Under the pieces are notes generated by a model. The model was not told where the DNA came from, made no database searches, and saw nothing but the letters and a program-made list of their open reading frames with translations. Below are positions 49,301-59,000 of a stretch of DNA of 64,000 nt, piece after piece. The translations under genes were made by a program, and so were the position numbers. Each line of letters starts with the position of its first letter. Positions within the stretch are counted from its first letter, which is position 1. The stretch lies in contig CM049316.1 in assembly GCA_026874595.1 (NCBI GenBank), positions 42,175,695 to 42,239,694 of the forward strand, read 5' to 3'. The DNA is from Sipunculus nudus. Its lineage: Eukaryota; Annelida; Sipuncula; Golfingiida; Sipunculidae.

Positions 49301-52300
49301 AGATACTTGAGCTTTTGTATCAAATTTTTCATTATTCTGGGGGGTACTTCGGAGCCCGATAGCTCGAAGAATATGGGTAATAGAGACCTAATTCCAGGTT
49401 TCCAAGAACACTTTTCATGGACCTCTCTGGATGTAAAGTGAGAAGATTCTATGTCTAATTGTTACGATTTGAGCCATTTTAACAGATGACCACATCTTTT
49501 AAAGTCTCAAAAATAGAGAAAAAAAAATGGTAAAAAATTGAAAAAATACAGGTGGCGCCACCAATCTGCAGAAACTGATGAAACACTCCGTGATCAATAT
49601 CTAGGCAAAGAATCATGGTGATCAATGCATTAGTTGTTCAGATACTTGAGCTTTTGTATCAAATTTTTCATTATTCTAGGGGGGGGGGTACTTTGGAGCC
49701 CCATAGCCAGAAGAATATGGGTAACAGAGGTTTCCAAGGAGATTTTTCGTAGACCTCTCTGGATGTCAAGTAAGAAGATTCCAGGTCCAGCGGTTACGAT
49801 TTGTGCCCTGTTAACGGACAGACGGCCAGATGGCCCGACTGAGTATGGACAAAGGGTGATCGCTATAGCTCAGATGACTTACAATCAGCTGAGCTACAAA
49901 TTTATACTAGCCTTGAAAAATTATAACAAATGAAGACCATAGTTGGAAACCAAACTTGTATCCAATGTTGGGAAGCAAATAAATATTTGTTTCTATGATG
50001 AAAAACAAATCATGTTTCATAAATATGCTTATCTAATGAATATTCATACCTCTTTTGCATGCCTGAGTCCTCTTTCCCATGCAGATTCAGCTGCTGGCTC
50101 GACAGGTGGGGGTGGTGGCAGCAACTCTTCTGCTGCTTCTCCCCCCTGGTGAGAAGATCAAGAATTCATATTCATGTCAGAAAACAGGAAAAAAAGCACC
50201 ACAAGTGTGCATAAATCATATTGTCATAAGACTTGTGTCCAATTAAATATGCCCAGAATTTGCCAAGAATCAGGTGAAATATACAATTGGTGAACATTCA
50301 TTGGGAGTTTCATTAAATTTCTGGCAAGTTATTAAGGTGAAACTAAAGTCACACCTCTGATCCTTTTAAGAATGAACACATTTAGCAAATGACCATTCTC
50401 AGGTGAGATTCTTTATTGGTCAATATTTATAGCAAATATCATCAATATCCCTTAAATTTATAAGTTATTGCAGCGACACTAGATGTCAATGAATGGAAAG
50501 AAGAATGGATGTTGTTCATACCATAATAAGACCTGCCCATAAGACTCGAACATAAAATAAATTATAATCAAAAGAAACACACACAATTTTCATATACCCT
50601 GCCAATAATGACAGTAACACAATCCCAAATTACGAAATATTGTCATTTTTCAATATTCTGGGGAAAAAAATAAATGAAAAAAATATATATTACCTCATCT
50701 CTTGACCACTGACCCCGTCCACGGTGTCTTCCCATCATGCCTCTTCCCATCATATCAGGACGTTCAATGAGGGAATAGTTCCCTTAAAGACAGAAAAGCA
50801 CTTATGATATGTAATATTATCATACAATGAATCCATCTATCCAGTCAAATACAAATATGCTGATCATTGCTATATATACACACTTTACAGTTTACTGCAA
50901 ACCTCACTGCAAATTCTGGATGAAACTTGATGATATTTAGCAGGTTTTCATGTGGAAAAATACTAGATTCATATGCCCAATGAATAAAAAGCTCCTTATG
51001 GTCAAACAGTCCAAAAAAAATTATAATACTGTAAGACTAAAAGTTATTTTTCTCAATGTGTAACATGTAGTATATAAGTAACACTGTTAGTTGTGAATAA
51101 TATCGCAAATTAAAACTTACACTTGCAACTGCAAATGTTTATTAGATTTTTGTATCAAGACAAAATGTCAGTTTTACTGAATGAATTAATACTCACCCTT
51201 ATCATTGACACCTGGATGTATGAAACGACAATTCCTGCCCCATGTGCACTGCCCCCTGGTGAAAAATTTACACACTGGTTTGATGAATGGCCTCTTGTTT
51301 CCAGGTTCTTTGATCTCTCCTTCTTCACAGTCATCATCCTATAAAAAAAGACCACATATTAAGTTACTATTTGACAATTAATGAAATATTACAATTAATA
51401 CAATTACTTCATTTATAACTGAAAACCATTTGCCAAGGCACTGTGTGTACCTTCACAAAATGGAAAGATGGGATGGGAAAATTGCTGAATTTATTTATAT
51501 ATTGGTATTTAAAGCTGTTTACAAAGAATTATATGGTGTAACACCAGTTTAAACCGATAAACAGGGAATAATTCATTAAACCCTTTGGGAAGGCATTATC
51601 CATATTGATGCAGGAGGCTGGGCAGATGAAACAGAGCTACATACCAAGGATGCACAAAGTACTTTTTTAAGGAACTTATAAAAAACAAACTTTATAATCT
51701 GAAATTACGTGATAATAGACTATGGCCATCGAAAGAAAAAGTTCAGTGAAATGTGGAAATACAACAGCAATGCAGATTCAGACAAAAAGTAATGATGCAC
51801 AGAAACTGACAGAAAAATAATGAAGCTTTTCCTGAAGTACTGGGAATCATAATAAATCAATACTCCTTTAGCACTGGTAACCCTACATTCTTTCTAGAAC
51901 TCTTTCCACTGAAGCACTGTTTTCAATTATATAGTTAGCTGCATATTGTTATCATGGAACTGGCTGAGAACCAAGATGTCCCAGGTGTTGAGAACTTAGT
52001 ATCACAGGTCTGACAAGTTGGAAAGCTGCTTTTTTGGCCCACTGCAAACTCCTTGGTGGTGATAAACAGCAAATCCTGCTATAGAATGCAGAGGTTAAGT
52101 AAAAGGAATGATGGAACATGTGTATCATGACCACAGCATGAGGTGTATAGAATTTATAGTTTTATGATCACTTACATCCTGAACCTCCCCTTCATCTGAC
52201 TTCTCTCCATCCTCCACATCCTCATCATCATCATTTGCTTCACCTTCCTCACTCTCTTCTCCTTCCTCCTGCAAAAAGTACAAAGATTTGTATTATTCAT

Positions 52301-54777
52301 CGCTGTTAAATTGTAAATTACAAACTGTACTGCATACAGTGAACCTACTCACATTTCATTTAAAGAACTCCTGCATGCACTAGTCCTGTCAGTATTGTTA
52401 TTTGTATCTCTGACAAAAGCATACCCCTTAGACAGCCACCCCCACCCTAAACAATCTAATAAACTACTGACTCGTCCCAGACATTATGGACATGTATATC
52501 AAATTATCATACAACCTGTCATCTCAAATCCCTTGGGTGATATAACTATCCTTATCCAGCACTGAAATCTCAATAGGCTTAAAACCTTAGTCTAGTTTCA
52601 AGGATTTGCACCTTTACATACAGATACTAATGATACGTCACAATGAACATCCTGTTCAGAGGCTAAAGGTTCACCAGCTTGCCACCTGCCCAGCTAGCCC
52701 ACTCAGCTTAAAAGGCTGCAAGGATGAAAGCTTGTTAATTACGCCTGTCTAGGTAAGCTAATTGTCCTGACAGGGGTGACAGCTTTGTACATGTAACTGA
52801 CCCAAGCCTGATGTCCTTTTCCATGGTCTGCCTAAACACCCAAAACACCAGAGTTTTGGGTATGTGTGACGAAACACTTTTAAATTCTAATTTGAAGCAA
52901 AAAACGGGCATCTGTTGATAAATTATCATCTGTTGAATATGTCAATGCAATATTCTGTAAAATAAAAGAAACACAGTTTTGTAAGCCTGACAAGTGCTCA
53001 GCTTGATTACAACTTGTGCCACTAGGGGGATAGCATCTTAGCTGGCATAAATGGTTGCCTTGTCTGCCAGTGAACTGACTACAGCACAAAACACTCTAAT
53101 TTATCTTTATGTCATAAAATGTATGATACAATATTGCATAGATATATTCATCAGATGATTATTGATCGATTTGTGTTATTTTGCTTTTAAATTTGAAGTT
53201 AAGTGGTTGTTTTGTCACAGGTACTCCAGTGTTTTGGGGGACCACCTTTTCCAATATCATACATGTACCTGGAATACCTTATACCAGGTACAGGTTATTT
53301 AGTTCCACATACAAGCACTTCCTACTCATGACAGCCAGGTACAGCCTACAGGTACTCTGAATAGTGTACCTAGGAACAGGTACAGGTGGAAGTACATGGC
53401 ACCAACCTTGATTATCACACGATGAGACCAGCAAATACACAAGAGTGAAACAAAATTAGTCTACGTTAATCAAGCAGGATGGGCATTGGGCATCTATTGT
53501 GGTGGACCTCAGACAGTCTCCCCTAGGGCTTATCCATATTACTGTGAGGTCCATCACAACAACTTGCATTTAAAATCTTATTACTGGGATAAACAGACTT
53601 ATATAACTGTTTTTGATAAATGTTTATGTAAATGCTTCCAAATGTTTTCTATATGCTCAAAATATGGTAATAATTTTGAAAATCAGATTTCCTACTTTGT
53701 ATTGGTACATGGTCTCTGTTTGATATACTGTCAGATTGCCACTATTTTTTTCTAACATTTAAAATTCTGCAGCACCATCAATAATCAGTGCTATGCCTTA
53801 TTTATATATACAATATCCTCTCCTGGACCTAAAAAGAGGGCTGCCTTTCACACCTATGGACACAAATGCGGCCCAAGTCCTCCTTTCAAATCTGTTGCAA
53901 ACATCAAGCTCTATTTCTATAGACTCCTGAAAGAATCTTTATAATACATGTCCAAGAATATATTTACCAGTTCTTCTTGGTCTGGTTTAGAGGTAGCTGC
54001 TGGAATTTTTTCTCTGCTTCCATCCAAGTCCTCCACCTCTTCATCATAATCCAATTCACCGTGATCATCTAAACTTGTGCGTGATATATTGGCAGTAGGT
54101 TTATCTGAATCTGACTTTTCTTTATTGGCTGTAGTATCAGGGCTACGAGGTGCGACCTCTGGCTTAGGTGCTTGTGGTTCTTGTGAAGGAGACATAGGTC
54201 CTTCAGTCAGGTCCAGCTCATCATCATCAGGAGACTCCGCTCCGGAATCTTGTTGCTGTGGAGGTGATGAAGGTTGGTCTGAAAGAGCATTAGATAAACT
54301 TGGTGACATTTGGACTGCTACTGGACCAGATGGATCCGGTGATGCAGGTCCTTCCTGATCTGACACCTGACCTTCTTCATCTTGGACTGGGGATGCTGGG
54401 TCATCAGCAGATAAAGGCGTAGGTGGTGTGCGAGGTCCCCCTCCACTGTCATCACCACTTGGAGACTGTGGCCATGATGTCTGAGCAGGGGGTGACTGTG
54501 GACTTGAAGGATCTTGAACATTATTATCTTGTGGAAAACTTTGATCCTCCATCACATCGCCATTTGATACATTATCTGATGCATTCTCTCTGTCAGTGCT
54601 ACCAACAGCTTCATCACCATTTTGTTCCTGAGAATTAGGTCTTGGTTCTGCACTACTGTTTTCATTTTCTTCGGCAGCTGCTCCGCAAGTATCACTCCCA
54701 CCTTGCTCACTCCAGTCCTCAGGTGCTGGTGACTCTGGACTGGCTGGTTCACTTGTGCTGTGGCATGCTCCTTCCAT
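36435..54777 (-). CDS. ZC3H18: ZC3H18 orthologue, CCCH zinc-finger nuclear RNA-processing factor
   Basis: Seventeen coding exons, 5' to 3' on the minus strand: 54777-53968, 52268-52176, 51338-51197, 50782-50694, 50145-50050, 47663-47515, 46991-46847, 45101-45031, 44684-44583, 43351-43247, 42967-42875, 42080-41988, 41341-41162, 39357-39137, 38479-38295, 38063-37943 and 36718-36435. All joins keep phase: 2,979 nt, 992 residues, against about 950 in human. Human ZC3H18 binds the nuclear cap-binding/ARS2 complex and the NEXT-exosome adaptor to steer RNA export or decay. Conserved blocks are an acidic Ser/Pro-rich N-terminus, one CCCH finger, the ESAWERGLRHAKE segment, an Asp/Tyr-rich region, ADEWRDPWRR, Arg-Ser repeats, IKLTLINK, and a basic helix at the very C-terminus. 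Repeats fill several introns. Confidence 0.95.
36796..36845. repeat. (AT)n microsatellite
   Basis: A run of about 50 bases of alternating A and T in the last ZC3H18 intron, roughly 80 bases from the acceptor of the final exon. A second (AT)n run lies in the same intron at 37270-37304 and a shorter one at 57081-57099 in CTNNBL1 intron 1. Confidence 0.9.
39835..40720 (-). mobile_element. Repeat element with GTCC tract and about 300 bp tandem units (ZC3H18 intron)
   Basis: On the minus strand it begins TTTTAGCCCTCAGCCCTTAG near 40720, followed by GTCCGTCCGTCCG (about 40668-40680) and three units of roughly 300 bp. Each unit contains the plus-strand phrases 'cacccatcttcgaacttgac' and 'atcccactcacaag'. 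The layout (T-rich start, small hairpin, GTCC run, tandem units) parallels the AGCTCAG family but the sequence differs. Its 3' end was not identified. Confidence 0.6.
45166..45316 (-). mobile_element. tRNA-derived SINE-like element, copy 1
   Basis: On the minus strand an A-box-like TAGCGAAGTGG (45263-45253) and a B-box-like GGGTTCGAAACC (45221-45210) are about 40 bases apart, as in RNA polymerase III internal promoters. A second copy at 45500-45650 shares over 130 bases. TGTTACG and CGTAACA flank this copy as an inverted pair. It sits in a ZC3H18 intron. No cloverleaf is preserved. Confidence 0.6.
45500..45650 (-). mobile_element. tRNA-derived SINE-like element, copy 2
   Basis: It has the same body as copy 1, with A box TAGCAAAGCGG (45598-45588) and a B box including GGGTTCGAAACTGGG (45557-45543). 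A third, truncated tail-only fragment lies between the copies at about 45437-45500. All share the tail motif gttacgaagacaaataaatg (plus-strand reading). Confidence 0.6.
46155..46840. repeat. Tandem array of about 146 bp units next to ZC3H18 exon 7
   Basis: About 4.5 units share ggtgagccatat (near 46201, 46351, 46499, 46643 and 46787), 'aaaggttttggtcaaacagt', 'atgggtccacaagctttttc' and tgacctttgaccctgtgacc. The array stops within about ten bases of the donor of the exon at 46847-46991. Two units carry the perfect TGACCTTTGACCC (46300-46312 and 46733-46745). Confidence 0.8.
47664..48126. other. ZC3H18 intron sequence, nothing recognised
   Basis: AT-rich intron sequence upstream (minus strand: downstream of the repeat) of exon 6. 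No element boundary or exon is visible. The other ZC3H18 introns not covered above (37.9, 38.1-38.3, 40.7-41.2, 42.1-42.9, 43.4-44.6, 50.1-51.2 and 52.3-53.9 kb) are likewise without recognisable features apart from short simple repeats. Confidence 0.5.
48127..49899 (-). mobile_element. Helentron-like element in reverse orientation (ZC3H18 intron)
   Basis: On the minus strand it starts AGCTCAGCTGATTGTAAGTC (from 49895) and ends GACCCATGGGTCACTTGTT (about 48145-48127), the family termini. The interior is three units of about 339 bp sharing 'agatacttgagcttttgtat' (about 48965, 49304 and 49643) and GGTGGCGCCACC (49212-49223 and 49551-49562). The palindrome is the same as in the Helitron-like copies. 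No coding capacity is seen. Confidence 0.75.
51197..51338 (-). CDS. ZC3H18: ZC3H18 exon encoding the CCCH zinc finger
   Basis: It encodes residues 302-348 plus one base of the next codon. It starts DDDCEEGEIKEP and then carries CKFFTRGQCTWGRNCRFIH: Cys324, Cys332, Cys338 and His342, a C-x7-C-x5-C-x3-H zinc ligand set. The following HPGVNDKGNYSLI, completed by the next exon, is nearly identical to vertebrate ZC3H18 and is what settles the orthology. Confidence 0.95.
53968..54777 (-). CDS. ZC3H18: ZC3H18 exon with start codon: acidic, disordered N-terminus
   Basis: This 810 nt exon encodes residues 1-270, starting MEGACHSTSEP. The acceptor is at 54781-54782, three bases before ATG (ATA-ATG), so the open frame seen further upstream is intron. 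The peptide is rich in Ser, Pro, Asp, Glu and Gln with many SP dipeptides, which suggests phosphorylation sites and no fold. It ends near LDYDEEVEDLDG and KPDQEEL, followed by a GTAAAT donor. Confidence 0.92.
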
Positions 54778-55412
54778 TATCTGAATCATAAAAAAAACAC
54801 ATTTAATTAATAATAATTTTTAAACAATAAGTTTAAATGAAATACTGAAGTTAAATTAAAATAAATACAAGTTACTTTTTTTAAGTTTCTAGTTACTGCT
54901 ACAATTCCTTATCCTTGACATAAAAACACTCATACCTGACCTGGTTCACAGTTTTAATATTTCATCAAATGAAAGTGCATGCCCCAAGACATTTAATGTT
55001 GATATAAACGAAAAATATATACATACAAAATAGGTGGAAATATTTCCATACAGCAATGACCAAAGCTCCTTTTAAAAATTCAGTAACCCGTTGGACCTCT
55101 TCAAATGTATAAAGGTGAACACAAAACATTTAGAGGGCTTTCAAAGAGCATCACCATCCAAACTGTTTAACACTGTAAACAGTAAAACTATCCATTGAAA
55201 GTTAATTGGTCTGTCACTAGCAGGAAACCAAGTATGAAACGACATTTAGATTGAACTCTGACCTACCCAAACATGAATTCTGTTGACCGCAGTTACTTAA
55301 TCGGTGTAGATATCAATACTTATAAGCATGACATTCATGTAAATAAATTACACATACCATAAACACGTCTGATTTCACAGAGCATATCAATCCATATTTG
55401 AAGAACAGTTAC

Positions 55413-55480
55413 CTGGTTTGGAGAAACCGTTCACTTTTGCCAAACACGTTGTGTGATGGCGGGGATACTTGACAGTCACA
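55413..55480 (-). other. ZC3H18: ZC3H18 noncoding first exon (3' end certain, 5' end approximate)
   Basis: The coding exon's acceptor at 54781-54782 needs an upstream donor. Minus-strand CCAAACCAG/GTAACT at 55413/55412 is a strong match and gives a 632 bp first intron. No in-frame ATG is needed here. The upstream edge is only a guess; transcription probably starts within the next couple of hundred bases. Confidence 0.6.
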
Positions 55481-56015
55481 AAGTATTGAATGTTTATTGG
55501 GCGCTTTATTACGCCCCCTATCACGATATTCGGTCTCCTTGTGGCCAACTCCCAATGCTTGGCGCATGAAAACGTCAATTATTTTTCGGAAAGATTCAGT
55601 GTCACTCAGAATTCCCGACTAGAGGAATCATTTGACAAAGCATCCCCCACTCAGTTATTCACCATTGCGATGATGTGATTGGCTAGGAGCGACCATGTGA
55701 TCCATGACCTTGACATCCAAATCGGTATAGTCTGGTACCTGCAAATAATTATTTTTAAATAAAATTTAAAATAAAATAAATGAGAAATTTTGAAAAATAT
55801 CGATATAAACATAAACATACTGATATAACAATAACACATTAAGTTTAATCAACTAAAAAAAATGTTATACAAGTTCCATTTCATATGTCTTTCGAATTAT
55901 GTCTTGGATTATGAGAATGCATCCATATTCCCTTATATCGCCCCAATATACGCTCTTGTAGCAGAAGAGATTTTGACATACATTCACGCCTGCATTTAAA
56001 TAAATAAAGATCAGA
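55414..56015. promoter_or_regulatory. Divergent promoter between ZC3H18 and CTNNBL1
   Basis: The two genes point away from each other, with about 600 bp between the ZC3H18 first-intron donor and the CTNNBL1 ATG. The stretch is richer in CG dinucleotides than its surroundings in its first part. It carries ATTGG (reverse CCAAT) at 55496-55500 and 55678-55682 and GATGGCGG near 55454, a YY1-like core. No TATA box is evident. Transcription start sites cannot be fixed from sequence. Confidence 0.6.
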
Positions 56016-59000
56016 ATGGATGTCGGGGAATTGCTGTCGTATCAGGTAATTGTGATGATACAGAAGACTCGTCCGTTATGTTCACTGTGAAATGGAAGTC
56101 TTTTAACCTGTAAACGAAAGTCGGATACATGAGGCTGTGAGCGATATTTAGGGGCTCTCAAAGACACCCCCCCCCCCCCCCAAATTCAACAGCTGGATCA
56201 GAAAAGACCACAGACTTTCTAGTCTCAGGGGCCAAAACCAGTTTGCCCTATATAGCAGGTTATCAAAGACAACCACTTGTTTATTCAGAACTGAATAGGA
56301 TTAGTATTGAAATTGACACAAAATGTCCTGGACTGTGATATCAGATATGTCCCACAACTACTTCTGTCTTCAGTTCATGTTTACAGAAATTTACATTTTG
56401 CTGCAAACAATTGAAACATTATATTATTGAATCAATTATAAATAAACTAATTTGTCCAATTTAAAGAGAGCAAGAACAGTGAAAATCTATATTTCAACAT
56501 GATGTAACTTAAATAAGTTGTAATTTTCATATTGATGTTTTAATGACAAAAAAATATTTGAAAGAGTATTTTGCTGAAAACAATGAAAATGTTTTAAGGA
56601 ACCATGATATATTTGAATGCATAGATTATTACTGAGCAGACCAGTTCTCTTTATTACAAGTCATCTGTCCACCACACAGCCTGTCTGTGTTTGTTCAAGT
56701 AATTGGTTAGCTGGTTAATTACTTGATTGCTGATTAGGCTAGGATGAAGGGTTCATTACTTTATAGGATTAAGGTGTGTCTTTGATCCTGGGTAAAAGGG
56801 AAAATGAAGCCATATATTAATGTTTTGGTAATATCCATGAGAAGACTTATATAATGAATGTTTCATTTTAATTAGCCATTTCTTCATAAGCTGTTGTACT
56901 GAAAAGGGAGTTATCCAAAAATTTATGTATGTTATTAGTATGTTGATTAAATAACTCACTTGTAAAAAATTTTCAAAGAAAGCTTTGCTTGGATAAAAGT
57001 TTATTATACAGGGAATTGTATTTGTGATAAATATGACTATTGTTGTTGTCCATTAAGAAAACAGGTATTTTTTTTTCATAAATATATATATATATATATC
57101 TTAATCATTTAAAGTCACAGTTACAAGTAACCAAAGTCTTATATATATCATAATCATTTGATGTCACTGGTACAAGTAACCAAAATCTTATATTTTCAGC
57201 CTGAAAAGCCCAGCCTTGGATCCAAGAGAAAACAAAATGCAGATGACAGTGAAGACATGCCAAGTTCTAAACGTAAAGGTGGAGGTGGGGTTGAACTGGA
57301 TCCTCAGCAGTTACTGGAGCTTGTTGAAGGAGAACAGGAGGTAATGGTCATTTAAAAGTTTTGAAATCTGAAAAAGTGCTTGTATATGCACTGGAAAGGG
57401 AAAATGGTACATGTGTTTATATAGCAAAGGATAAAATGGTCATGGAGTGTGAAGGGAGAAAACTTGAAACGCAAAGATTTATTTACTGTGTACAGATAAA
57501 CAATTTCGTTTGTCCCTTTATTGCTTCTTACAAGGAATGTATTTTTTGTTACCAGATATATTAAGATATACATCATATATGAAATATAAGACCAGGAAAC
57601 ATTCAGAAAACATTTAAATAAGCATAAAAAATTATTTAAATATTAAATAATCTAACTTCTTTTCTAAATGTAAAAGTAATATTCTTACCACATGTGTAAA
57701 TGTTATATTTAGCACACATGTAATTTAACTAAAATATAGCTATCCCGTTGCACAATGTAAATGCGGTCTCATTCATTATTACACTGTAATACACACCAAG
57801 TGAAATTCCTGTGTAAACATATTTTTGCATATTTATCAGGCTGCAGTGGATGATACAGACATCAAGAAAATGATTTTACAGTTTGAGAAAAAGGTTCTGA
57901 AAAATCAAGAAATGAGGATAAAATTCCCAGATAATCCAGAAAAGTAAGTCAATAACACTTTTTTGTCCATGAATGAACATCAGTTTTATACACCTGTCTG
58001 TGACAGAGCATATTATGGTATACCGACAGTCTGTCCATCCATTAGCTTTTAGTGTCACCACAATAACTTATTAGGGCTTTGATAGATTTTTTTTTACAAA
58101 ATTCATTTAAACTACTCACCAATTGATTATCTCACATCAGTTATGGGCAAAATTCATGCATATATAATAAAGTCAGAGGTCACTGGGCTACTTAGTGGTG
58201 TCACTATGATAATTTATCAGGAATGTGATGGATTTTGATAAAACTCAACAGACATATTTATCAGTATAATATGTGGCTTAAGTTTGATTTACAGATTTTA
58301 TTGAGTTCAGAGGTCACCAGACTTTAAAATAGTCTTATGGATTTTCATGATTTTCATTAATATTTATTTTGCTAATACAGTTTCTCATCTGTATGAAATT
58401 CGCTGCAAATTTCATGAATATTCAATGAGGTCAGAGGTCACAAGATATGCGACAGATGTATTATGCACGATTTGTGGTGCTCTTGTTAGCATATGTCTAG
58501 ATCTCCATTTAGCTGGTTACTATTTTGATTCTCCAGTAGACTTCCTGGCCCCAAATGAGATGGGAGAAATTTTTGCCACTTTGATAATGTGCTTGTTATT
58601 GGCATCAAACATGTATTAATCCAAGTCCAACAGAATTTCATAAGTTCTGTCTTTAGATTGCTTATTTATTGTGATATATTATATATGTCAGACAAAATAG
58701 CATAAACAATGGTTATAGACTGTGTGACTAATAACATGAGATATATTGATCCATCAGTGGCAGAATGTAAAGGAGTAACTGTACACTTGAACTTTATGGA
58801 ATAAATTTTTTTAACAGGGATGTTAATAGGCTTACATATAATCATATTTTTGAATTCTTTGGCTATTTATTAGGTGATAAAGAATATATAATATATTATC
58901 TTATCATTCGTTACTTCATTTATCTTATCAGTTTTATTTGAACCATGTGTACACATAACACGTGTGTAACAGGTGTTATTGTGTCCCCAGACAAAGTCGG

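Noticed and set aside
53917-54789. ZC3H18 start at the upstream ATG giving MIQIMEGA
   Set aside because: The first ATG lies within the intron acceptor (ATGATTCAG); the exon begins at 54780, so translation starts at the ATG at 54777.
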